Positions 28,815 through 35,559 are shown, numbered from the stretch's first letter. The stretch: DNA of 35,559 bases from an uncultured Psychrobacter sp. (GCA_913061175.1 CAJXUF010000005.1:1-35559); one strand, 5' to 3'. Notes: a model not told the origin generated them from the letters alone. A program made the numbers and translations.

Positions 28815-29779
28815 GATAACACCTCCAATAATTTTTCTAGACGGGCAGGCTTGTCAGTAGGATAGCTGGCGATTGGCTGCGCCTGACGCTTCGCCAAATT
28901 GCTCAGTACATTACCACTGCCGCATTCGATTAAGATATTAATTTGCTTATCAGCCAGCTCTTGCATGGTTTTTGACCACAATACTGGCTCACTCAGCTGT
29001 TCAGTCAATGCTTGCTTGATACCGACCGCACTGGTTTCGACACGCGCATAGCGATTTTGTATAACAGGAATGGTTGCCTGATCAAACTTGATACCCGCTA
29101 GTATCTCAGCCAATGCATTGCTGGCAGGTTCCATAAGGGCGCAGTGAGACGGTACACTCACTTTTAGAGGGACAGATTTTTTACCAGTATTTTTGACTTT
29201 ATCAATAACAGCGTTAACACCAGCAGCATTACCCGAGATAACCACTTGTCCTGGACTATTAAAATTGGCTGCACCGACTACCGCATCTTCGACATGTTCG
29301 GTTGCTTGTTCACACAGGTTTTCAACTCGGTTATCTTCTAGTCCTAATACTGCAGCCATAGCAGTATCGACACCTACAACGGCCTCTTGCATCAACTGAC
29401 CGCGCTTATGTACTAAAGTGACTGCATCACCCAGCGATATCACATTGGCAGCACACAGGGCACTGTACTCGCCCAGAGAGTGACCAGCTAAATAACAAGG
29501 CGTCTCTTCTATTTTTTGTTGTAAGACACGCCAAATAGCAATACTAGCGGTCAAAAGCGCAGGCTGAGTATATTGGGTTTGATTGAGTTTTTCTTCGTCC
29601 TGACAGATTGCCCACAAATCCTCACCAAGCGCATCACTCGCTTCGGTAAATGTATCGCGTATCTCTGGATAGATTTCGGCAAGCTCGCTCGTCATTGCGA
29701 CTGCTTGAGATCCTTGTCCAGGAAAAATGACTGCGATACGAGCGGGTTGCTTTTTTACCATATCGGGTACAGAAGCCAT
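28811..29779 (-). CDS. fabD: Malonyl-CoA:ACP transacylase
   Basis: This transfers malonyl groups from CoA to ACP, supplying extender units for fatty acid synthesis. Start ATG 29779 with AAGGAA upstream gives MASVPDMVKKQ, 322 aa; an upstream in-frame TTG is less likely. It has the GQGSQ loop (21-25), the nucleophile Ser101 in AGHSLGEYSAL (98-108), catalytic His211 in VPSHCALM, and 'LIECGSGNVLSNLAKR' near the C-terminus. fabG follows with a 4-base overlap. plsX and fabH, which precede fabD in E. coli, are absent here. Confidence 0.96.
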   Translation of the reverse strand: MASVPDMVKKQPARIAVIFPGQGSQAVAMTSELAEIYPEIRDTFTEASDALGEDLWAICQDEEKLNQTQYTQPALLTASIAIWRVLQQKIEETPCYLAGHSLGEYSALCAANVISLGDAVTLVHKRGQLMQEAVVGVDTAMAAVLGLEDNRVENLCEQATEHVEDAVVGAANFNSPGQVVISGNAAGVNAVIDKVKNTGKKSVPLKVSVPSHCALMEPASNALAEILAGIKFDQATIPVIQNRYARVETSAVGIKQALTEQLSEPVLWSKTMQELADKQINILIECGSGNVLSNLAKRQAQPIASYPTDKPARLEKLLEVLS

Positions 29780-30204
29780 AACCAATATTCCTTATCTGAT
29801 TAGAAATATCCCTAAAAACAATGGGGTGTATTATATTATTAGATGTTATACAAAGCCGCTACTTCAAGTATTTATGCAAGAAAACGGATTGTCAGTAAAC
29901 TATACACTGACAGACACTATTATCATAGCGGATGCAAACCAAACAGCAAGAGTAACGCTGCCCAAATTAAAGGAGCAGATTATATCAGCACATTTTTAAA
30001 TCTACTAAACATAACAAGCGAATTAAGCAATAAGTCTAGTTATAAATAACAAAAAGCCAAGTTATCCAGCTACATAATATATGATAGCGAAATAACTTGG
30101 CTTTTTTTAGCTCAAAGCTTATTGACTAATAATAACTAGGCAAAAACAATAATAGTCACCAGTACTATTACTATCTTCGCCTAAGCTATTATAGAGCCAA
30201 TGTC
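29780..30204. other. Intergenic region between fabD and rpmF
   Basis: 425 bases separating rpmF from fabD. It holds the rpmF terminator (30051-30108) and must hold a fabD promoter. Two plus-strand frames (29727-29999 and 29843-30049) have no ribosome site and no recognisable product. They overlap or face the fabD start and are not called. Confidence 0.5.
30051..30108. terminator. Long-loop terminator downstream of rpmF
   Basis: AAAAAGCCAAGTTAT pairs with ATAACTTGGCTTTTTTT across a 26-base loop that contains a small inner hairpin (GCTA...TAGC). The T-run is present on both strands, stronger on plus. It is placed to end the minus-strand yceD-rpmF transcript. Confidence 0.85.
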
Positions 30205-30387
30205 TTAGGCGTCTTGGCTGACTTTGAACAGTTGACGACCACGGTAGAAACCATCTTTAGTCATGTGATGACGACGATGTTTTTCACCAGTAGTAGCATC
30301 TACGCTTAGTTCAGCAATTTCCATACGGTGATGTGAACGGCGCATGTCACGACGAGAACGGCTTTTACGACTTTTTTGAACAGCCAT
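30205..30387 (-). CDS. rpmF: 50S ribosomal protein L32
   Basis: A small basic protein of the large ribosomal subunit. It has 60 aa and starts [20 protein letters not shown]. The zinc-ribbon Cys pairs found in some L32 proteins are absent, so it is a Cys-free type like that of E. coli. AGGAG precedes the ATG. It follows yceD on the same strand, as in most gammaproteobacteria, but with an unusually wide gap of 318 bases. Confidence 0.98.
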   Translation of the reverse strand: MAVQKSRKSRSRRDMRRSHHRMEIAELSVDATTGEKHRRHHMTKDGFYRGRQLFKVSQDA

Positions 30388-30705
30388 GATATAGCTCCTA
30401 TACTTAAAAGGGATAAGCTTGAAATTCAGCTTAAGTCGATACTGACAGAGGCTATATAATCATAACAACCTAAGTCTTAAGCATCATTAGTTAAATAGAT
30501 TGCCACTCACATAAAGCACTGACCAAGGCTGAATCTTATAAAAAATTTACCCAGTCAGTTTCTATCAGCAAGCAACAGGTTGCTCGAATGCAATAAACCG
30601 GACATTATACGCATGTTTATTAAATTAATAAAGCCCTGCCTCGCACTCTTCTGTACAAAGCTGATAAAAGGCTTTTTAAATACATCGATTAGATAATTTT
30701 GGCGC
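30388..30705. other. Intergenic region between yceD and rpmF
   Basis: 318 bases without a gene. AAAGCC and GGGCTTTATT near 30630-30680 could form a weak long-loop hairpin on the minus strand. A separate rpmF promoter probably lies here. Nothing else was recognised. Confidence 0.4.
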
Positions 30706-31299
30706 TTATAGTTTGCCTTTTAGCGAGGCTAAAGCAGCAAAAGGATTTTCACCTTCCTCTTCTTCTGGTATTTCACCAAACTGCTCAACAGACATCTCAC
30801 AATCGTCATGCTTTGGCGCCATTGGGGTTTTAAGCAAGATCTCGTCTTCTACCAACTTTTTAAATGGTAACAGACGCTCTGGAGATTGCTCGGTAACAAT
30901 TTCATCCAGTAATAAATAATCTTGTTCATCTTTGACTAAACGAACCTGACTATCGTTTTCGAGTAGCGCGATGTCATAATCATCAGATAAGTCTATAGCG
31001 ATTGGTTGTAAACAGCGCTGACAAGTTAGCCAAACGTCACCTGTCAAAGTAAATGCTAAATGCAAGACGTTGTTGCGACGATACAAGTTAGCGTTGAGCT
31101 GTATATTTGACTGCTCATGTTCAGTGCTCAGAGTAGTAGCCAGACGATCAAACGAGCTTGGTTTGACCTCTCCTGACCATTCATAACCAGTGTCTGCCCA
31201 CTTATCTAAAGAGATGTGCTCAGGCATGCCAGTAGATACAGGCGCTTTTTTATTGTCAGCGTGAGGTGCTGACGGTTTAGTTTCTGGAGTGCTTGACAT
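30706..31299 (-). CDS. yceD: YceD (DUF177) family protein, 23S rRNA accumulation
   Basis: A cytosolic protein of the DUF177/YceD family, linked to 23S rRNA levels and usually cotranscribed with rpmF. I choose ATG 31299, since GAGG lies 6 bases before it; ATG 31311 is possible. This gives about 197 aa, somewhat longer than E. coli YceD (173), mostly by a polar N-terminus. The conserved core includes 'LAFTLTGDVWLTCQRCLQPIAIDL' with the C-x2-C pair. The acidic segment 'EIVTEQSPERLLPFKKLVEDEILLKTPMAPKHDDCE' and the tail 'NPFAALASLKGKL' are both strongly typical. It is divergent from the broken epmC. Confidence 0.93.
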   Translation of the reverse strand: MSSTPETKPSAPHADNKKAPVSTGMPEHISLDKWADTGYEWSGEVKPSSFDRLATTLSTEHEQSNIQLNANLYRRNNVLHLAFTLTGDVWLTCQRCLQPIAIDLSDDYDIALLENDSQVRLVKDEQDYLLLDEIVTEQSPERLLPFKKLVEDEILLKTPMAPKHDDCEMSVEQFGEIPEEEEGENPFAALASLKGKL

Positions 31300-31480
31300 G
31301 CGCGGCCTCATTCATAAAAACGGTGTATAATATTGCCTGCCATACTAACGGAAAGTGCCATATTCTGCTAGCGCTAGTATGTTAAGATTTTTTGATAGTA
31401 AATTTGTTTAAGCTCTTTTACTACTTACCTTTTACCTAAAGTTTTTTGTCTTTAGTATTTATTAAGTCAATGTCTTCTCT

Positions 31481-31909
31481 ATGAATCTATCCGATAATAA
31501 AATTAATTTTTCTGATTTACTTTCTCCTACTGAAGCAAGTTCGTTGCTACAACAACTTATCCAATTAGGGAGTCATACTAAAAATGTTCCTAATAATAGA
31601 CTGTGCCTCGATAAAGATGAGTATTTAAACGAATGCAGAAGTCAGTGGCAAAAGTTGTCTACTACTCAGCTTGACAATACTTACTCAGCAGAATTGATAA
31701 TTGATAGCGAACGACTAGCTACCGATTGGCTCATACAGTTATTTAATACTTTATTCGCTGATCAGCAAGTTATATTGGTTCGTAGCAATGATGAACCCGA
31801 ATATTTTCCAGCTAAAAATAATGAACCCGCTCGAATTGAATTCGCTCATGGCTTTTTTGCCAGTGCTTTACATGAAATTCACACATCTCCTTATAGGTTG
31901 ACATGCTAG
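31481..31909 (+). pseudogene. epmC: EF-P hydroxylase EpmC, 3' part lost at an island junction
   Basis: This is the start of EpmC (YfcM), which hydroxylates the modified lysine of elongation factor P. Residues 80-133 match the family: 'TDWLIQLFNTLFADQQVILV', 'NDEPEYFPA', 'EFAHGFFASALHEI'. In intact EpmC the last motif continues His-Glu-Ile-Ser-His-Trp-Cys and about 120 further residues. Here it reads HEI-HTSPYRLTC-stop, so the second metal His and the rest of the enzyme are missing. The break is at about 31880. The first 80 residues form an N-terminal extension relative to E. coli. No downstream frame resumes the family, so this is not a simple frameshift. The product is almost certainly inactive. 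Confidence 0.8.
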
Positions 31910-32660
31910 AAACCTCTTATTCTAATAGTGTACATCGCTATATTATTTGTAGGCATCTAAATTAAAACTATCACTTCGGTGATTATTACAACCTATCAGA
32001 ACAAATCACTTTTACCTATCCAAAAGATAATGGTCGTTCTATCAATTAGGTATCATAACAATTAAGTTTTTCAGGTATCTTTCACATCTTCAGAAGCATT
32101 CTTTCTAATATCATCCTATCTAAGCTATAAACGCGGACATGATGCGCTTCGCTACGTCTATCTATTAATGGTTACTTTTGATCAATCGTACCATCCTCTA
32201 ATCCAGTAGATTTTATCTATGTCAGATAGGTAGAAGTAAAAGTAGTTTTCTGCTATTCATGTTTATCATTAACGTCTTTGCACATAGTATTGTCAGTTGC
32301 AAGATATCGAATCATATGAACACGGATATAATGATGGTAATATTAAAGCACGCGAGTGTAGATAGAAGCAGACCCAAGGATGTAATTCACCACGGTGATA
32401 TTAGGTCTTAATGCTTATCTATTCACTAAGCGAATAAGCTGACTAGCTATAGCATTATTATGTTTGTGGGCAGAATAGTTATTCTTTATTTCGGAGATGG
32501 CTGGACGAGAGTTAGTGATACTGGACTAGTAATCTTACATAGGTGAAATGATTTGATAAATATGATTGAATAGCACAATTAATTATGTTTCATCTTTCGA
32601 TACTGGCTGTGAAAAGCAATACTATAATAGCTTAGCAACGTCGGGCTCAAACTATAAGAG
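31880..32660. other. Gene-free left part of an accessory insertion
   Basis: About 780 AT-rich bases with no convincing gene. A hairpin ATCAC-TTCG-GTGAT with a stable UUCG loop lies at 31970-31983. A plus-strand frame open from 32066 to 32209 has no start codon ('GHDALRYVYLLMVTFDQSY' within it) and could be a decayed gene; I cannot name it. Outer arms AGACC / GGTCT enclose TCACC-AC-GGTGA at about 32370-32408. No Fic motif (HPFx2GNGR) was found here on either strand. Confidence 0.4.
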
Positions 32661-32909
32661 CTAATTATCTTCGAGCGCTATCTTAGTATAGTGAGCATGT
32701 AGCAAAGCTTTTACTTCCTTGCTAGTTGCAATTTTACCTTCCTCAAAGTCTTGAAAGATGTGCTGAGTATCTGGGTTAATAGGAATATTATCGACTGCGA
32801 AGCTGCCCAAAGTATCAAAGTTAATGCGGCGGCGCTTTTCTATTTCTTGTTTGCTAACGAGGATAGGACGATCATCGGTAATCGATGCTTCAAATTTAGA
32901 ATCTTCCAT
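32661..32909 (-). CDS. VbhA-like antitoxin family protein, no toxin alongside
   Basis: An 82-aa protein whose middle resembles VbhA-type antitoxins of Fic AMP-transferases. A basic helix (QEIEKRRRINFDTL, 21-34) is followed by S36-F-A-V-D40-N41, in the place of the inhibitory S-x-x-x-E-G/N motif. Next is a proline turn and the typical C-terminal helix-turn-helix pattern 'DTQHIFQDFEEGKIATSKEVKALLHAHY' (47-74). Asp for Glu in the motif is unusual. An AGGAG ribosome site at ideal spacing argues for a real gene. A Fic toxin normally follows such antitoxins, but the 780 bases downstream contain none and the upstream gene is not Fic. It may be an orphan, or the family call may be wrong. Confidence 0.6.
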   Translation of the reverse strand: MEDSKFEASITDDRPILVSKQEIEKRRRINFDTLGSFAVDNIPINPDTQHIFQDFEEGKIATSKEVKALLHAHYTKIALEDN

Positions 32910-33037
32910 ACTAGCTCCTATCAGTAGTAATAAAATTGTTCAGCAAGTCAGATAGTCTTCTATCTAGACAATCTTTCTCTCATTGCTATGTCTTATTCGG
33001 CTGATTTAATTGTATTAGTGATTTAGACATCGGTAAA

Positions 33038-34330
33038 TCATGATTGTTTAATATCAAGAGCTATTGTGACTGAATAATTCGTACTTCTAGCATCTCCTAG
33101 AGTTGCGTAACTTACTTGCTCTAAAGTTTTTTGGGACCTATATGGGCTGAATAGCTCATCAAGAGTATGGTGAAAACCACCATCATCTACTGCAAATACA
33201 TAATCAAAAAATATTTTGGCCATTGCAGACTGAGGGTGGCTAGCATCGCGAAAAGATTTATTGTGACTCCAACTACCACTGTATATTTTATTGAATACTC
33301 TCTCTATATTACCAGAAACAGAATTTGAAGCATGTTTTCGAGTAATACCTGGTTTTTGCACGTATGCAGCAGCATTTTCCACAGACTTCCAAATGATATA
33401 ATGCATGGTTGATACAGAGCATTCAGCTAAACATGATCTGAGAATACTAATTAGCTTTTCGCCAATAGGCGGTGCTAGATAGTTCAATCTTGACCTAGTA
33501 ATCAGGTAGCTTAAACACTCTCCTAGCTGTAACTTTTCACACCAGTTCTTAAATTGATCATTCGCTACTAGAGCACTGGTATTTTTCTGAGATTTAGCGT
33601 TTATCAAGATTTTAGTAAGATTCTCAATACTATAAGCAAACTCAAAGATCGCTTGATAGAAATCTATCTCTAGCTCTTTTTCTTCGTTGATAGTTACGTA
33701 TTCGTAGCTATTTTCAGAAGCGAGTATGAGCAGATTTCGGTTAAAAAGATGCTGTAGTATCTCTTCATCTAATTTAGAGAACGGTGATAAAGGTAATGAT
33801 AAATTGTCACGTAGAGAGACTGTATTCCTTATATTATCTGCCCCTAGGCTCTCTACAGTCGCTGCGAGTAGAAGTTTATCCACATCGTTAAGCTCAGTGA
33901 CTGAAGGAATACTGCTTAATTGAATGCTTCGGCATTGATTGATGTACTCTAGAGCGGTCTGTCTCTTTTCTTCTGCTAAACGGTCTTGTTTAAGACGATA
34001 CTCTAAGTACTCTTGATCCATTCTTTTTTCAAGCGCCGCCCTGCAATCATCACACCGCCATCTAATAAGATCCAATCGAGTTAGCTGTGAGCGAGTATAG
34101 CAAATCTTAGTTGTACCGCAGTCTATGCATTGGCAGTCTAGTACGACAAGATGAGCATTTATTTTAACGATACTAGGTATATCCTGATGCTTAACATCAA
34201 ACTCTTGACCTATTTCTTTACAGGTATATATAAAACCACTTCGTTTATCGCCTTCTCTTAACCAGTACCTCTCACAGATCAGCTTATTAGTTTCTGTTAT
34301 ATCTGGCTGATACTCTAGTTTTGTTTTCAT
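33038..34330 (-). CDS. Unrecognised 430-aa protein with zinc-ribbon-like Cys pairs
   Basis: I do not recognise this protein. ATG 34330 follows GAGGTG; GTG 34336 is possible. Residues 1-60 look like a small folded domain ('IYTCKEIGQEFDVKHQDIPSIV', reminiscent of a helix-turn-helix). A zinc-ribbon-like pattern follows: C68-x2-C71 and C93-x2-C96 about 21 residues apart. A highly charged helix (about 97-131, 'KRMDQEYLEYRLKQDRLAEE') leads into a largely helical C-terminal part with 'SFRDASHPQSAMAKIFFDY' near 365. No signal peptide or membrane helix. It is divergent from an XRE regulator, with palindromes in the 84-base gap, and 128 bases upstream of the antitoxin-like gene. Composition is more AT-rich than the chromosomal genes. 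A defence or regulatory role is only inference from context. Confidence 0.75.
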   Translation of the reverse strand: MKTKLEYQPDITETNKLICERYWLREGDKRSGFIYTCKEIGQEFDVKHQDIPSIVKINAHLVVLDCQCIDCGTTKICYTRSQLTRLDLIRWRCDDCRAALEKRMDQEYLEYRLKQDRLAEEKRQTALEYINQCRSIQLSSIPSVTELNDVDKLLLAATVESLGADNIRNTVSLRDNLSLPLSPFSKLDEEILQHLFNRNLLILASENSYEYVTINEEKELEIDFYQAIFEFAYSIENLTKILINAKSQKNTSALVANDQFKNWCEKLQLGECLSYLITRSRLNYLAPPIGEKLISILRSCLAECSVSTMHYIIWKSVENAAAYVQKPGITRKHASNSVSGNIERVFNKIYSGSWSHNKSFRDASHPQSAMAKIFFDYVFAVDDGGFHHTLDELFSPYRSQKTLEQVSYATLGDARSTNYSVTIALDIKQS

Positions 34331-34351
34331 ACTCACCTCATAATACCGACT

Positions 34352-34366
34352 ATATCCCGTGGATAT
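34352..34366. promoter_or_regulatory. Palindromic candidate operator between the 430-aa gene and XRE
   Basis: ATATCC-CGT-GGATAT is a perfect 6+3+6 palindrome 21 bases before the 430-aa gene's start codon. Its size suits an XRE-type dimer such as the neighbouring 69-aa regulator. Confidence 0.55.
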
Positions 34367-34372
34367 TATAGC

Positions 34373-34410
34373 CCACCACTGTGAGTATTGCTATTTTTAG
34401 CAGTGGTTGG
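34373..34410. promoter_or_regulatory. Second inverted repeat before the XRE gene
   Basis: CCACCACTG (34373-34381) and CAGTGGTTGG (34401-34410) form an inverted repeat ending at the XRE ribosome site. It could be an operator arm or an mRNA hairpin that hides the ribosome site. Confidence 0.45.
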
Positions 34411-34414
34411 TGAG

Positions 34415-34624
34415 ATGAAGACAGATGAACGCATGATAGCCTTTGGAAAGCGTATCCGTGATGTGCGCAGAAGCAAAGGAATATCTCAAGAAGTGCTGGC
34501 AGAGATGGCAGATATTGATCGAAGTTATATGGGAAATATCGAGCGTGGAGAGAAGAATGTCACTCTCAAAAAGGCCTATGATATTTGCGATGCATTGGAT
34601 ATAGATATTAAGGATCTAGTCTAA
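34415..34624 (+). CDS. Small XRE-family helix-turn-helix regulator
   Basis: A 69-aa DNA-binding protein consisting of little more than one Cro/C1-type domain. ATG 34415 follows GGTGAG at short spacing; the frame also opens at TTG 34388. The helix-turn-helix covers about 24-45: 'SQEVLAEMADIDRSYMGNIERG', then 'EKNVTLKKAYDICDALDIDIKDLV'. Size and sequence style match controller (C) proteins of restriction-modification systems and small regulators of toxin or phage modules. It is divergent from the 430-aa gene with dyads between them, so autoregulation and control of that gene are likely. A possible restriction-enzyme fragment lies about 250 bases downstream. Confidence 0.88.
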   Translation: MKTDERMIAFGKRIRDVRRSKGISQEVLAEMADIDRSYMGNIERGEKNVTLKKAYDICDALDIDIKDLV

Positions 34625-34661
34625 ATTGTTCGATTCATAATAATATGATAGTTAACTATAG

Positions 34662-34856
34662 TCAGTCTAGAATAAAAGAGATACAACCCATATCATGAAA
34701 CAGCTTAGGTAGATTATTCTCCATCCAGCCTTGACGTAGAAATTTTGCCTGTGCCCACTTCTTTTCAATGGGATTTAGATCAGGGCTGTAGGGTGGCAAC
34801 CAAAGAATACGAGAGACCATCCCAGATTCTGTGTAACTGACGTTTAGATTAAATAC
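34662..34856 (-). pseudogene. IS630-family transposase, C-terminal fragment
   Basis: The minus strand encodes about 64 residues ending at TGA 34662-34664. They include 'ILWLPPYSPDLNPIEKKWAQ', the hallmark of IS630 DDE transposases with the last catalytic Glu in NPIE. The N-terminal three quarters of the transposase are missing: upstream the frame meets a stop at 34857-34859 in unrelated sequence. The IS end is expected in the bases just left of 34662 (CTATAGTCAGTCTAGA region, next to TA). It is a dead remnant. Confidence 0.9.
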
Positions 34857-34864
34857 TTACACAA

Positions 34865-35030
34865 AATTTAGGAAGGTCTCTGAAAATTAACCACCTGACA
34901 CAACTCGTCACCTACTAACAGATCTTGGCGGTCATAAAAGTTGCCCCAACGCTTATAATTATTATCCGTTCTCGACTCAGGGTTATAAGGAATGGCAATG
35001 TAGGTTTGAATTTTATTAGTGTCCTAAATT
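34865..35030. repeat. 9-bp perfect inverted repeat around a gene fragment
   Basis: AATTTAGGA (34865-34873) and TCCTAAATT (35022-35030) are perfect inverted copies flanking 148 bases. They coincide with both ends of the truncated coding fragment. This could mark a mobile or excised segment, or be chance. Confidence 0.35.
34868..35020 (-). pseudogene. Truncated gene 3' end, possibly a type II restriction endonuclease
   Basis: The minus strand encodes 51 residues up to TAA 34868-34870, including 'IQTYIAIPYNPE' and 'NNYKRWGNFYDRQDLLVGDE'. The text looks like real protein, not random translation. From memory, 'AIPYNP...Y-RW...FD...LLV--E' recalls the C-terminal region of TdeIII-type restriction endonucleases, but I cannot confirm this. 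The frame is cut upstream by a TAG at about 35024, where a possible IS end begins. With a C-protein-like XRE gene nearby, a decayed restriction-modification locus is one explanation. Confidence 0.35.
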
Positions 35031-35044
35031 AGTTGACCACTACA
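35020..35044. mobile_element. Possible insertion-sequence end (remnant)
   Basis: TGTCCTAAATTAGTTGACCA begins exactly where the truncated coding fragment stops. It starts with TG, as many IS ends do. No transposase follows on the right, so only a terminal scrap would remain. Assignment is tentative. Confidence 0.3.
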
Positions 35045-35233
35045 ATTTTTTACTTACAACACGCAACCTTTTTAACACACGTTGATTATAAATCTTTTTT
35101 TCAAGGTGCTAATATAATTGAGTAATACTTAACTTAGATAACATAAACCACTGTTTCTAATAACTTTCATCTTGTATTATCACAGATTATTGGTTTATCG
35201 CGATTTTGCAAGCTTTACTTAATTGGAGAAATT

Positions 35234-35559
35234 ATGCGTGCTTTAACTTACCACGGTGCTAAAGATGTGCGAGTGGACAATGTCCCAGAACCTAAACTGC
35301 AAGAAAAAGATGATGTTATTTTACGTGTGACTGCAACTGCAATTTGTGGCTCAGATTTACACTTATATCGTGGCAAAATGCCTGCAACCGAGGAAGGCGA
35401 TATCTTCGGTCATGAGTTTATGGGTGTGGTTGAAGAAGTAGGCTCTGAAGTCACTGCTGTTAAAAAAGGCGATAGAGTTGTTATTCCTTTTGTTATTGCA
35501 TGTGGTAACTGCTTTTTCTGTCAGCATGACCTAATGTCCGCTTGTGAGACTACAAATAC
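35234..35559 (+). CDS. Zinc-dependent alcohol dehydrogenase (MDR family), N-terminal part
   Basis: The first 108 residues of a medium-chain zinc alcohol/formaldehyde dehydrogenase-type enzyme, cut by the window end. GGAG lies 5 bases before the ATG. The catalytic zinc ligand Cys38 lies in [10 protein letters not shown], and [12 protein letters not shown] (59-70) holds the second ligand. The structural zinc loop has C90, C93, C96 and C104 (IACGNCFFC...SAC), all present. The '[15 protein letters not shown]' start and '[10 protein letters not shown]' style resemble glutathione-independent formaldehyde dehydrogenase relatives. The substrate cannot be told from this part. It follows a scrap of mobile DNA, so it may belong to another accessory segment. 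Confidence 0.93.
   Translation, partial: MRALTYHGAKDVRVDNVPEPKLQEKDDVILRVTATAICGSDLHLYRGKMPATEEGDIFGHEFMGVVEEVGSEVTAVKKGDRVVIPFVIACGNCFFCQHDLMSACETTN

Larger units (their letters stand above)
34625..35233. other. Mosaic of gene fragments before adh
   Basis: About 609 bases holding the 3' end of an IS630 transposase, a short truncated coding fragment, a possible IS end near 35020, and then some 190 AT-rich bases that must include the promoter of the alcohol dehydrogenase gene. No intact gene is present. Confidence 0.6.

Noticed and set aside
29727-30049. Two overlapping plus-strand frames opposite the fabD start
   Set aside because: One is partly antisense to fabD, both lack a ribosome site, and neither product is protein-like. 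The terminator at 30051 is better explained by rpmF.
33038-34330. 430-aa protein as a Fic toxin or a restriction methyltransferase
   Set aside because: No HPFx2GNGR motif and no methyltransferase motifs (such as FxGxG with NPPY or DPPY) are visible.

Overview
The window looks like a chromosomal contig from a Moraxellaceae gammaproteobacterium, most likely Psychrobacter. The grounds are gene content and order: rpmF, fabD-fabG-acpP without plsX or fabH, ilvI-ilvH-ilvC, etfB-etfA, pyrB with a catalytically dead dihydroorotase, and wrbA beside DUF2069. The base composition is moderately AT-rich. Genus is inferred from memory of these families, not from a search. The first 33 bases are Illumina Nextera adapter, so the left edge is a sequencing artefact and groL is cut there.

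Layout. (1) 1-1170: groL (partial) and groES on the minus strand, behind a clear sigma-32 heat-shock promoter. (2) 1.6-3.8 kb: an exported DUF3108 protein, then convergent DUF2069 and wrbA. (3) 4-8.7 kb, plus strand: three membrane proteins (YihY/BrkB, DUF2254, CPA1 Na+/H+ antiporter); the first two overlap by 8 bases. (4) 8.7-11.6 kb, minus strand: DUF2127, pyrC-like (zinc and catalytic residues lost) and pyrB. (5) 12-13.9 kb, plus strand: fbp and a TrmH-type RNA methyltransferase. (6) 14-16 kb: etfBA, with a MITE-like palindromic element touching the etfA stop codon. (7) 16.4-18.3 kb: DUF421, a CspA-type cold-shock protein with an extended -10 promoter, and an unknown membrane protein. (8) 18.5-22 kb: ilvI-ilvH-ilvC, preceded by about 850 bases without a recognised gene that contain several perfect dyads. 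(9) 22.9-27.8 kb: a DUF4124 protein, bifunctional nnr (NADHX repair), queG, a BON-LysM protein and acpP. (10) 28-31.3 kb: fabG, fabD, rpmF and yceD.

From about 31.88 kb the conserved chromosome stops inside epmC (EF-P hydroxylase), which is cut immediately after its His-Glu-Ile metal motif. What follows to about 35.02 kb is accessory DNA: 780 bases without a convincing gene; an 82-aa protein resembling VbhA-type antitoxins with no Fic toxin beside it; an unrecognised 430-aa protein with a zinc-ribbon-like Cys pattern; a divergent 69-aa XRE regulator with palindromic operators between the two; the 3' end of an IS630 transposase; and a short fragment that may be the C-terminus of a restriction endonuclease. 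A zinc-dependent alcohol dehydrogenase begins at 35234 and runs off the contig.

Most of the window is housekeeping: protein folding, pyrimidine and branched-chain amino acid synthesis, fatty acid synthesis, electron transfer and tRNA/rRNA modification. The part most likely to hold something undescribed is the 31.9-35.0 kb island, especially the divergent XRE/430-aa pair and the orphan antitoxin-like gene.
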